Source: Acidobacteriaceae bacterium
GTDB lineage: Bacteria; Acidobacteriota; Terriglobia; Terriglobales; Acidobacteriaceae
Assembly (NCBI GenBank): GCA_003162495.1
Contig: PMOF01000205.1
Coordinates: forward strand, 6,032-18,348
DNA: 12,317 bases
Reading direction: 5' to 3'
Below the pieces are notes generated by a model. That model had not been told where the DNA came from and ran no database searches. It saw only the letters and a program-made list of their open reading frames with translations. Both the position numbers and the translations under genes were made by a program. Shown here one piece after another: positions 5,643 to 12,317 of the stretch (positions are counted from its first letter, which is position 1; every line of letters starts with the position of its first letter).

Positions 5643-6089
5643 ATGACCATCACTCGTTGGGACCCGTTTCGGGAGGTTGCGACCTTGCAGGGCCGCGTGA
5701 ACTCGCTTTTCCGCGACATGAACGGCGACAATGACCCGTTGGCGGCCGCCAGCTTTGTGCCTGCGGTGGACATCTATGAAGACCCGCAGAAGGTTGTGCT
5801 CAAGCTCGAGGTTCCGGGCATCGAGGAGAAGGACCTGGACGTCCGCGTGGAAAACCGCACACTGACCGTGAAGGGCGAGCGCAAGTTTGAGGCGGAGGAG
5901 AAGGAGCAGAATTTCCATCGCATTGAGCGGCGCTATGGCAGCTTCTATCGCGCCTTCACCCTGCCGTCGACTTTGGACACCGAAAACGTGGCGGCCAGTT
6001 ACAATGCCGGTGTGTTGAAACTTGAGCTCACCAAGAAGCCAGAAGCTCAGCCCAAGCAGATCAAAATCAACGTGGCTAAAGCAGCGTAA
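5643..6089 (+). CDS. hsp20: small heat-shock protein, Hsp20/alpha-crystallin family
   Basis: This is an ATP-independent holdase chaperone of 148 residues that binds unfolding proteins in the cytoplasm and passes them to DnaK/ClpB. The N-terminal arm MTITRWDPFREVATLQGRVN is typical of bacterial class A sHsps. The alpha-crystallin domain spans about 38-131, with VPAVDIYED at its start, LEVPGIEEKDLDVRVENRTL in the middle, and NAGVLKLEL (121-129) carrying the conserved GVL. The C-terminal tail holds an I-x-I motif (IKI, 140-142) used for oligomer assembly. AGGAGG (5628-5633) lies 9 nt before the ATG at 5643, which fixes the start. Upstream in-frame starts at 5580 add non-conserved residues. It is followed by a terminator-like hairpin and then clpB. 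The leader can fold over the ribosome binding site, so control at translation is likely. Confidence 0.95.
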   Translation: MTITRWDPFREVATLQGRVNSLFRDMNGDNDPLAAASFVPAVDIYEDPQKVVLKLEVPGIEEKDLDVRVENRTLTVKGERKFEAEEKEQNFHRIERRYGSFYRAFTLPSTLDTENVAASYNAGVLKLELTKKPEAQPKQIKINVAKAA

Positions 6090-6091
6090 GA

Positions 6092-6121
6092 CAGCTTCTG
6101 GCCGCTAGCTTTAAGCTTTTT
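6092..6121. repeat. CTAG-rich intergenic repeat, copy 2, after hsp20
   Basis: CAGCTTCTGGCCGCTAGCTT then TAAGCTTTTT begins 3 nt after the hsp20 stop. It is a diverged form of the sequence at the GH31/maf border and lies inverted relative to the copy before clpB. AGCT-TTA-AGCT followed by TTTTT could form a very weak terminator stem. Confidence 0.42.
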
Positions 6122-6154
6122 CTACGGCCGGCTGGCAATTGCGCATTTTAATGT

Positions 6155-6198
6155 GCCGGGGGGACGGCTCAAAACCTGCCCGCCCGGCGTTCTTGTTT
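6155..6198 (+). terminator. probable terminator between hsp20 and clpB
   Basis: GCCGGG (6155-6160) pairs with CCCGGC (6183-6188). Inside a G/G mismatch, GG (6162-6163) pairs with CC (6180-6181). The loop is 16 nt. The stem is followed by GTTCTTGTTT, a broken T-rich tract. It would end hsp20 mRNA, leaving clpB with its own promoter in 6190-6250, for which only weak boxes (TTGTGC 6197-6202, TATTTA 6221-6226, spacer 18) are seen. Confidence 0.42.
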
Positions 6199-6251
6199 GT
6201 GCAACAGGCATCTGGAAGTCTATTTATGGTGTCGAGATCTCTAATCCGGCA

Positions 6252-6294
6252 TCTAGCAGGAAAGAGCTAGAAGCTGGAAGCTAAAGTCTAGGAG
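6252..6294. repeat. CTAG-rich intergenic repeat, copy 3, in the clpB leader
   Basis: The segment contains TCTAGC and GCTAGAAGCTGGAAGCTAAA. The reverse complement includes CCAGCTTCTAGC, which is identical to the copy at the GH31/maf border. TCTAGC (6252-6257) and GCTAGA (6266-6271) can form a 6-bp hairpin. CTAGA (6267-6271) can instead pair with TCTAG (6287-6291), which touches the clpB Shine-Dalgarno AGGAG (6290-6294). The repeat therefore runs into the ribosome binding site. Confidence 0.48.
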
Positions 6295-6303
6295 ATAAGT
6301 GAA

Positions 6304-8940
6304 ATGGCGATTCGCTGGGAAAAACTGACCGTCAAATCGCAGCAGGCGGTGGAACAGGCGCGGGCGCGGGCGGCCGAACTCGGGAACCCCGAGATTCAGC
6401 CAGTGCATCTGCTGCTGTCGCTGATTGAGGACCGCGAGGGCGTGATCCCCTCCGTACTCGGCAAGATTGGTGTGCCCGCCGAGCGGCTGGAGCACGATCT
6501 GCACGCCATCGAGGAGAAACTGCCTCGCGTGGCCGGCTCCGCTTCGCAGCCGGCGCTGAGCAACGCACTGAACAAGGTGCTGGAGCAGGCGTTTCGCGAG
6601 GCCGCCAACTTCAAAGACGAGTACGTGTCCACGGAACATCTGTTGCTGGGCGCTGCCCACTTGAAGGGTGACGCGGCGCGCGATGCGCTGGTAGCCGCGG
6701 GCGCCACGCACGAATCGATCTTGCAGGCGCTGACCGCGGTGCGCGGGTCGCAGCGGGTGACGGATCAGAATCCCGAGGGCAAGTTTCAGGCGCTGGAAAA
6801 GTACGCCAAGGATCTGACCGATCTGGCGCGGCGCGGCAAGCTGGACCCGGTGATCGGGCGCGATGAGGAAATTCGCCGCGTGATCCAGGTGCTGAGCCGG
6901 CGCACAAAAAACAATCCGGTACTGATCGGCGAGCCGGGCGTGGGCAAGACGGCAATCGTCGAGGGCCTGGCGCGGCGCATTGTTTCCGGCGACGTTCCGG
7001 AGAGCCTGCGCGACAAGCGCGTGATTTCGTTGGATCTGGGTTCGATGCTGGCAGGCGCTAAATACCGTGGCGAGTTTGAGGACCGTCTGAAGGCGGTGCT
7101 CAAAGAGATAGAAGAATCGAACGGCGAGATCGTGCTGTTTATCGACGAACTGCACACGCTGGTGGGCGCGGGGGCGGCCGAAGGCGCCATCGACGCCAGC
7201 AACATGCTGAAGCCGCCGCTGGCGCGCGGAGAACTGCGGGCCATTGGCGCAACCACGCTGAATGAGTACCGCAAATACATTGAGAAAGATGCGGCGCTCG
7301 AGCGGCGTTTCCAGATCGTCTACGTGGGCGAGCCGAACGTCGAAGACACAATTGCGATTTTGCGCGGCTTGAAGGAGCGCTATGAGGCGCACCACAACGT
7401 GCGCATCAAGGATTCGGCGATTGTGGCCGCGGCGACGCTGTCGCATCGCTACATCAGCGACCGTTTTCTGCCGGACAAGGCGATTGATCTGGTGGACGAG
7501 GCTGCGGCGTCGCTGGCGATTCAGATTGGCTCGGTGCCGACCGAGATCGATCAACTGGAACGCGCGGCGACATCGCTGGAGATTGAGCGCGCCGCGTTGA
7601 AGCGCGAGACGGACAAGAACAGCCGCGGCAGGCTTGAAGAAGTGGATCGCGAAGTGGCCGAGTTGCGAGAGAAGATCACAGCTTTGCGGACACGCTGGAC
7701 CACGGAGCGCGAAGCGATTAGCCGCATCAGCGAAGTGAAAAAGAAGATCGAGGCGCTGCGCTTTGAGGCCGAGGAACAGACGCGCAAGGGAGTGCTCGAT
7801 CGCGCCGCGCAGATTCAATACGGCGAATTGCCCAGGCTCGAAGCGGAACTGAAGCAGTTGAGCGCAGTCCAGGATGGCGCCGGAAAAGAAGGCGGCGGCG
7901 TGGCGCGCATGTTGAAGGAAGAGGTGGATGAAGAAGACATCGCCGGGATCGTGAGCAAGTGGACGGGGATTCCTGTTTCGCGGATGCTGGAGGGCGAGGT
8001 AAAGAAACTCGTGACGATGGAGACGCGGCTCAAGGAGCGCGTGGTCGGGCAGGATGCGGCGCTAACTATCGTCGCCAATGCAATTCGGCGCTCGCGCGCG
8101 GGATTGAGCGATCCGAAGCGGCCGATTGGCAGCTTCATTTTCCTGGGGCCGACGGGCGTGGGCAAAACGGAAACCGCGCGCGCGCTGGCCGAGTTTCTGT
8201 TTGACGATGAGCAGGCCATGGTGCGCATTGACATGAGCGAGTACATGGAGAAGCATGCTGTGGCGCGGCTGATTGGCGCGCCTCCCGGCTATGTGGGCTA
8301 CGACGAGGGCGGCCAATTGACTGAGGCTGTGCGGCGCAGGCCCTACGCGGTGATTCTTTTCGACGAAATCGAGAAGGCGCATCCGGATGTGTTCAACATT
8401 CTGCTTCAGGTGATGGACGACGGTCGGTTGACGGACGCGAAGGGTCGCACCGTGGATTTCAAAAACACGGTGCTCATCATGACCTCGAACCTGGGCGCGA
8501 ACCTGCTTCTGGGCGACACGTTGAAGACCGAGCACGACTTTGACATGGCGCGCGAATCGGTGATGCGCGTGTTGCGCGAGCACTTCCGGCCAGAGTTCTT
8601 GAATCGCGTCGACGATATGGTGATCTTCCGTCCGCTCGGTCACGCGCAGATGAACCAGATTCTTGAGTTGCGCTTGAACGAGGTGCGCAAGCTGCTCGAA
8701 GACCGGCAGATTTCGCTGGAGTTGTCGGAGCCGGCGCGGCAACTGATTCTCGCCGCGGGGTCGGACGCGGCGTACGGGGCGCGTCCGCTGAAGCGCGCCT
8801 TGCAGCGCATGATTCAGGATCCGCTGGCCATCAAGATCCTCAACGGCGAAGTGCTGCACGGCGCGCATGTGCGCATCGATGTGGATCGCAATTCGAACCA
8901 GTTGCACTTTGAGGCAATGGGGCGCGAGGCAATGGCATAG
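6304..8940 (+). CDS. clpB: ATP-dependent chaperone ClpB (Hsp100 disaggregase)
   Basis: This hexameric AAA+ disaggregase threads aggregated proteins through its pore in cooperation with DnaK. It has 878 residues, near the family norm (E. coli 857). Domains in order: Clp N-domain (1-145); NBD1 with Walker A GEPGVGKT (209-216) and Walker B VLFIDE (Asp281, Glu282); a long coiled-coil middle domain (about 410-535, rich in Lys/Glu/Arg); NBD2 with Walker A GPTGVGKT (615-622) and Walker B VILFDE (Asp687, Glu688); and the C-terminal small domain with [16 protein letters not shown]. The middle domain separates it from ClpA and ClpC, and no IGF/L loop for ClpP binding is seen. AGGAG (6290-6294) 9 nt before the ATG supports the start. 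It follows hsp20 on the same strand, a functional partner. It ends at a strong terminator. Confidence 0.97.
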   Translation: MAIRWEKLTVKSQQAVEQARARAAELGNPEIQPVHLLLSLIEDREGVIPSVLGKIGVPAERLEHDLHAIEEKLPRVAGSASQPALSNALNKVLEQAFREAANFKDEYVSTEHLLLGAAHLKGDAARDALVAAGATHESILQALTAVRGSQRVTDQNPEGKFQALEKYAKDLTDLARRGKLDPVIGRDEEIRRVIQVLSRRTKNNPVLIGEPGVGKTAIVEGLARRIVSGDVPESLRDKRVISLDLGSMLAGAKYRGEFEDRLKAVLKEIEESNGEIVLFIDELHTLVGAGAAEGAIDASNMLKPPLARGELRAIGATTLNEYRKYIEKDAALERRFQIVYVGEPNVEDTIAILRGLKERYEAHHNVRIKDSAIVAAATLSHRYISDRFLPDKAIDLVDEAAASLAIQIGSVPTEIDQLERAATSLEIERAALKRETDKNSRGRLEEVDREVAELREKITALRTRWTTEREAISRISEVKKKIEALRFEAEEQTRKGVLDRAAQIQYGELPRLEAELKQLSAVQDGAGKEGGGVARMLKEEVDEEDIAGIVSKWTGIPVSRMLEGEVKKLVTMETRLKERVVGQDAALTIVANAIRRSRAGLSDPKRPIGSFIFLGPTGVGKTETARALAEFLFDDEQAMVRIDMSEYMEKHAVARLIGAPPGYVGYDEGGQLTEAVRRRPYAVILFDEIEKAHPDVFNILLQVMDDGRLTDAKGRTVDFKNTVLIMTSNLGANLLLGDTLKTEHDFDMARESVMRVLREHFRPEFLNRVDDMVIFRPLGHAQMNQILELRLNEVRKLLEDRQISLELSEPARQLILAAGSDAAYGARPLKRALQRMIQDPLAIKILNGEVLHGAHVRIDVDRNSNQLHFEAMGREAMA

Positions 8941-8956
8941 CGCACGCGTGAATCAA

Positions 8957-8988
8957 AAAGCCGGGGCTGATTGCTCCGGCTTTCTATT
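8957..8988 (+). terminator. rho-independent terminator after clpB
   Basis: AAAGCCGG (8957-8964) and CCGGCTTT (8976-8983) form a perfect 8-bp stem with an 11-nt loop. The stem is preceded by further A residues and followed by CTATTTA. It begins 17 nt after the clpB stop. Confidence 0.85.
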
Positions 8989-9040
8989 TAACGAAGCCCG
9001 TGAGCCTCGATCGCAGCTGCCCAGGCCTCAAAAAGAACTC

Positions 9041-9070
9041 TTGCAGCCTGTCCTTCTTCGCGGCTAAACT
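9041..9070 (+). promoter_or_regulatory. candidate promoter for the exported hydrolase gene
   Basis: TTGCAG (9041-9046) and TAAACT (9065-9070) are separated by 18 nt. The -10 ends 7 nt before the ATG at 9078, and there is no Shine-Dalgarno sequence in between. A transcript from here would start at or next to the start codon. Both boxes are imperfect. Confidence 0.3.
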
Positions 9071-9077
9071 TGTCGCC

Positions 9078-10013
9078 ATGAAACTGACAACCCTTCCCCT
9101 GCTGAAAACCTTAGCTGTCTCGCTGCTCACTTTCACTTTACCCGCTGCCTCTTCCCTTCACGCGCAGGACTGGGCCAAGGCCCGGCTGGACGCATCCCCA
9201 CGGCATCACGAATATGTTCCTCTCAAGCACGGTGACCGCACGGTGCAGGCCTTTGTGGTCTACCCTGAGGTCAAGTCGAAGGCCCCGGTGGTGGTTCTCA
9301 TCCACGAGATTTTTGGCCTTTCAGACTGGGCCAAGGAAATGGCCGATGAGCTGGCGGCGCAGGGCTTCATCGTGATCGCGCCCGATCTGCTTTCCGGTTT
9401 CGGTACCGGCGGCGGGGGGTCGAGTGAGTTTCCCAGCCAGGACGCGACCGTGAAGGCCGTCTCCGGCCTAAACCCGGATGGGGTCATCGCCGACTTGGAC
9501 GCTGCCGCCGACTACGGCAAGAGCTTGCCAGCCGCTAACGGAAAGCTGGCTGTGGTCGGCTTCTGCTGGGGCGGAGGCAAGTCGTTTGCCTTTGCTACGC
9601 ATCGCCGCGACCTTTCCGCGGCTTTCGTTTTTTATGGCCCCGGTCCCGCGGATGTTACATCGATCACCGCGCCGGTCTATGGCTTCTATGCGGGCAACGA
9701 CGCGCGCATCGGAGCCACAGTTCCCGCAACCACGGACGCGATGAAGGCTGCTGGCAAGAAATTTGAGCCGGTGACTTATGACGGCGCGGGGCACGGCTTT
9801 ATGCGTGCGGGTGAGGACCCGACCAATACAGTGCCGGGTAACAAGACCGCGCGCGAACAGGGATTCGAGCGGCTGGTAAAGCTGCTGCACGAAATGCAGA
9901 GTGCGCCCAAGGCAAGCCTGAGCGCGGGGCAACCCTCGACCACAGCAGGCAAGGCGAGCGGTCCTCACGCTCTATGTCACGGCGCCAGCACTGCGACCGG
10001 CGCGTCGATGTAG
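9078..10013 (+). CDS. exported dienelactone hydrolase family protein
   Basis: This alpha/beta-hydrolase of the dienelactone hydrolase (DLH) family has 311 residues. Residues 1-29 form a signal peptide (MKLTTLPLLK, hydrophobic core, cleavage near SLHA|QD), so it should act in the periplasm or outside. The catalytic triad is Cys163 in VVGFCWGGG, Asp208 in YAGNDARI and His239 in GAGHGF. LIHEIFG (74-80) carries the conserved Glu. Characterised DLHs open dienelactone in chlorocatechol breakdown and are cytoplasmic. Exported paralogues have unknown esters or lactones as substrate, so no pathway is claimed. The start at 9078 is chosen because it yields the signal peptide; upstream in-frame ATG/GTG codons do not. 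No Shine-Dalgarno is seen. A Ser/Thr/Ala/Gly-rich tail (about 274-311) extends past the usual fold. It is convergent with mutS2. Confidence 0.88.
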   Translation: MKLTTLPLLKTLAVSLLTFTLPAASSLHAQDWAKARLDASPRHHEYVPLKHGDRTVQAFVVYPEVKSKAPVVVLIHEIFGLSDWAKEMADELAAQGFIVIAPDLLSGFGTGGGGSSEFPSQDATVKAVSGLNPDGVIADLDAAADYGKSLPAANGKLAVVGFCWGGGKSFAFATHRRDLSAAFVFYGPGPADVTSITAPVYGFYAGNDARIGATVPATTDAMKAAGKKFEPVTYDGAGHGFMRAGEDPTNTVPGNKTAREQGFERLVKLLHEMQSAPKASLSAGQPSTTAGKASGPHALCHGASTATGASM

Positions 10014-10026
10014 CAGTCACGTCCGT

Positions 10027-10067
10027 TCATTCGCTCGCCCGCGAACCGAACCGGGGCGAGTGGATGA
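10027..10067. terminator. strong hairpin between convergent hydrolase and mutS2 genes
   Basis: The arm 10027-10040 (TCATTCGCTCGCCC) pairs with 10054-10067 (GGGCGAGTGGATGA) over 14 bp with two G-T wobbles and a 13-nt loop. It sits 13 nt after the hydrolase stop and about 50 nt after the mutS2 stop, so it could serve both directions. Neither side has a T tract, so intrinsic termination is uncertain. It may instead block 3' exonucleases. The remainder of 10014-10117 shows nothing else. Confidence 0.42.
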
Positions 10068-10117
10068 CTCTGCGCTGCGCCTTAAGCGGATACCATTCCT
10101 CAGCCGAGATCATGCGC

Positions 10118-12317
10118 TCACTGACGCAGCTCCACCAGCGTAGCCCCTTGCCCCCCTTCGTTCTGCGGCGCTTCGGCTAACGTGGCAACGTGAGGATGGC
10201 TCTTGAGAAATTCGCGGACACCGCGGCGGAGAACGCCCGCGCCGTGGCCATGAATGATGCGAACGCGTGGCAGGCCAGCTAGAAAGGCGCGATCCAGATA
10301 TTTTTCCAGCTCCTCGGTGGCTTCATCGACGGTGCGGCCAATGAGGTTGATCTCCATGCGCATCTCGTCGGTGTTGGCGCTGGTGACGGTGACATGTACG
10401 TTCTTCTGACGGCGCACAGCGCTGAGCGCCGTTTCCTCTCCACCTGTTCGAGAGCTTGCCGCCTGCACCACTTCGGCGATATCGTCGCGCTTGACGCGCA
10501 TTTTGATGGGACCAAGGGCTACTTCGAACAAATCCTTTTCGATCTCGCGCTGGACGATGGCGACTTTGTTCATTGACTTGAGACGGACCTGGTCGCCGGC
10601 GGTGACGTGTTTCACCACATGCGGCTGGGCATGCGCGTCTCCCTGGTCGGCGCCAGTGCGGTGCGCGACGACAGTCTGGTTGAAGCTCTCCTGAAACTCA
10701 CGGCGCAATCGCGTCATGCGGCGTTCGGCCTCTTTCGACATCTTCTGCTGCGCGGCGCGATCTTCAATGGCGCGCACGGTCTCGCGCATCTGAAATTCAA
10801 AGTCCTTGAGCAGCGACGCGAGTTTGGTTTCGAGGTCGCGGGTGCGGTTGCGCAATTCCACATCGCCCTCGCGCGCCAGCTTCGCCCGTTCCTGGTTGAG
10901 CGCGTACTGCTGTTCGCGCGCAGCCTTGCGGTCTTCTTCGAGTTGCGTGAGCTCGTTGTGCAGGCGGTCAAGGAAGCGCGCGATATCCACCTGTTGCGAT
11001 CCCAGGCGCTGGCGCGCTGAGGCAATGATGCTTGCGTTCAGGCCCAGCCTTTCGGCGGTCTGGATGCCGGCCGATGCGCCAGGCACGCCGAGACGAAGCT
11101 GATAGTTGGGCGCCAGAGTGATTTCATCCACGCCTGCCGCCGCGTTAAGCACGCCCGGAGTATTGGCGGCGTAGACCTTGAGCGAAGTGTGGTGGGTGGA
11201 GATGAGCGACCAGGCGCCCGCATCGAGAAAGCAGCTTGCGATCGCGACCGCCAGGGCCGAGCCCTCTTCCGGATCGGTTGCGGAGCCGAGCTCGTCGAGC
11301 AGGACCAGCGAATGAGCGCCGGCCAGGCGCGAGAGGCGGTCGATGTTGGTGATGTGCGCGGAAAAGGTGGAAAGCGCGGCTTCAATCGATTGCGCGTCGC
11401 CGATGTCGGCCAGGAACGCGGTGAAGATGGGAAAGCTTGCGGCCGCGGCAGGGATGGGCAGACCGGCCTGCGCCATCATGGCCAACAGGGCCGTGGTCTT
11501 GAGGGTCACGGTTTTGCCGCCGGTGTTGGGGCCGCTGATAATGAGCTGGCGCTGCTCAGTGGTGAGTTCAAGGCTGAGCGGAACAACCTTGCCGCCGCTT
11601 GCGCGCAGGCGTTTTTCGAGCAGCGGATGACGAGCCGCATCGAGACGGAGACGATCGGGCGTGATGGTCGGAGCGGCGCAGTCGTAATCGCGGCCAAAGC
11701 GGGCTCGGGCCTGCAGACTATCGACCAGCGCGAGCACGCGCGCGCCCGCGACAAGCACCTGCGCATAGCCGCCGACCTGGCGGGTGAGGGCGACAAAGAT
11801 GCGGTGAATCTCTGCTTGCTCTTCCTCGAGCAGTCGCACCAGCTCGTTGTTCTGCTCGATGGTTTCAAGCGGCTCGACGTACACCGTCTGCCCGGAAGAA
11901 CTGGCGCCGTGGACGACGCCCGAGATGCGGCGCTTGAGCTCCGCGCGCACCGGAATGACGAAGCGGTCGCCGCGGATGGTGATCAGATCTTCCTGGGTCG
12001 CGCCGTCACTGGAGAGCTTGCGCAGCGCGGCGCGCAGGGATTCTTCGATCTGTCGCCGCTGGCGATCTTGCTCGCGGCGGATGCGACCCAGCTCGGGCGA
12101 TGCGTTGTCGGCCAGCGAGCCGTCGGGCTCAATGGTGCGCTCGATGGTTACGGCCAACGGACGCAGGCTTGTCGTCAGCGCGGCGGACAAGGCCGCAAGT
12201 CGGGGTAGCTTTCCGGCGAGACGTGCTGGAGGCGATTGAAGCAGCGACTGCCAGGAGGCTACGTCGTTGGCCAGGCGCGCGACGGCCTGCAGTTCGCCGG
12301 CTTCGAGAGCTGCGCCG
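10118..12317 (-). CDS. mutS2: MutS2 family ATPase/endonuclease, N-terminus beyond the right edge
   Basis: MutS2 acts in suppressing recombination and, in Bacillus, in splitting collided ribosomes. About 732 residues are visible. The frame stays open to the edge (ALEAGELQAVARLANDVASW at the extreme end is typical MutS2 N-terminal sequence), so the true start lies outside and the TTG at 12190 is internal. The core holds TIRGDRFVIPV and GVVHGASSSGQTVYVEP. Walker A GPNTGGKT is at 11533-11510 and Walker B SLVLLDELGSATDPEEG follows, then ISTHH. A long coiled coil (about 10640-11010) and a KOW-like basic segment (AGDQVRLKS) precede the C-terminal Smr domain with RVRIIHGHGAGVLRRG. The Smr LDLR motif reads INLIG here. 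It lacks the MutS mismatch-reading domain. The stop at 10118-10120 converges on the hydrolase gene. Confidence 0.95.
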   Translation of the reverse strand, partial: GAALEAGELQAVARLANDVASWQSLLQSPPARLAGKLPRLAALSAALTTSLRPLAVTIERTIEPDGSLADNASPELGRIRREQDRQRRQIEESLRAALRKLSSDGATQEDLITIRGDRFVIPVRAELKRRISGVVHGASSSGQTVYVEPLETIEQNNELVRLLEEEQAEIHRIFVALTRQVGGYAQVLVAGARVLALVDSLQARARFGRDYDCAAPTITPDRLRLDAARHPLLEKRLRASGGKVVPLSLELTTEQRQLIISGPNTGGKTVTLKTTALLAMMAQAGLPIPAAAASFPIFTAFLADIGDAQSIEAALSTFSAHITNIDRLSRLAGAHSLVLLDELGSATDPEEGSALAVAIASCFLDAGAWSLISTHHTSLKVYAANTPGVLNAAAGVDEITLAPNYQLRLGVPGASAGIQTAERLGLNASIIASARQRLGSQQVDIARFLDRLHNELTQLEEDRKAAREQQYALNQERAKLAREGDVELRNRTRDLETKLASLLKDFEFQMRETVRAIEDRAAQQKMSKEAERRMTRLRREFQESFNQTVVAHRTGADQGDAHAQPHVVKHVTAGDQVRLKSMNKVAIVQREIEKDLFEVALGPIKMRVKRDDIAEVVQAASSRTGGEETALSAVRRQKNVHVTVTSANTDEMRMEINLIGRTVDEATEELEKYLDRAFLAGLPRVRIIHGHGAGVLRRGVREFLKSHPHVATLAEAPQNEGGQGATLVELRQ

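Noticed and set aside
6253..7818. 521-codon minus-strand frame antisense to clpB
   Set aside because: It mirrors the clpB coding frame. The translation is His/Arg/Leu/Gln-rich without domains, and clpB motifs are unambiguous on the plus strand.
12188..12190. TTG as the mutS2 start codon
   Set aside because: The frame continues upstream to the edge with sequence typical of the MutS2 N-terminal region, so the real start is outside the window.
11189..12208. 339-codon plus-strand frame antisense to mutS2
   Set aside because: It is a shadow of mutS2, with no ribosome binding site and no family resemblance.
1..12317. A defence, phage or mobile gene cluster
   Set aside because: Every substantial gene belongs to a housekeeping, stress or hydrolase family. 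No transposase, integrase, toxin-antitoxin pair or CRISPR array is visible. Novelty here is in the repeats and leader RNAs.

Overview
The window is a GC-rich stretch of bacterial chromosome carrying eight confidently identified genes on both strands. It holds no phage, transposase, CRISPR or RNA genes. The gene content suggests a soil Acidobacteriota, probably class Terriglobia: a secreted GH31 glycosidase, an exported dienelactone hydrolase-family protein, a YhdE-type Maf, MutS2 with a C-terminal Smr domain, and palindromic intergenic repeats of the 'GGGCTnAAGCCC' kind. This assignment rests on recall of family sequences, not on a search.

Layout, left to right. (1) About 160 bp of leader precede a secreted GH31 alpha-glycosidase (160-2583, +). 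It converges on maf with only 10 bp between the two stop codons. (2) A minus-strand block reads TauE/SafE permease (4468-5283), then isoaspartyl peptidase/L-asparaginase (3313-4338), then maf (2594-3319). The last two overlap by 7 nt. (3) An AT-rich divergent region separates a 39-codon minus-strand small ORF (5357-5476) from a small heat-shock protein gene (5643-6089, +). (4) clpB follows the small heat-shock gene after a 214-bp gap containing a terminator-like hairpin and a CTAG-rich repeat (6304-8940, +), and ends at a clear rho-independent terminator. (5) An exported dienelactone hydrolase-like protein (9078-10013, +) converges on mutS2 (10118 to the right edge, -), whose 5' end lies outside the window.

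Functional logic. Hsp20 and ClpB form a well-known partnership: the small heat-shock protein holds aggregates in a form that the ClpB disaggregase, with DnaK, can resolve. The asparaginase/maf pair joins isoaspartyl-peptide clean-up with hydrolysis of non-canonical nucleotides. MutS2 is a genome or ribosome quality-control factor. Much of the window is therefore molecular maintenance, flanked by two exported hydrolases.

The most unusual signals lie outside the ordinary gene content. A two-part palindromic repeat is inserted in frame inside maf and is translated as extra loop residues. A second copy sits between the asparaginase and permease genes, inside a long imperfect inverted repeat. The divergent small ORF and hsp20 transcripts each contain a TTCCTG...CAGGAG hairpin that would bury the ribosome binding site, a candidate pair of RNA thermometers. 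A separate CTAG-rich repeat family supplies stop codons and lies against a ribosome binding site at three gene borders.
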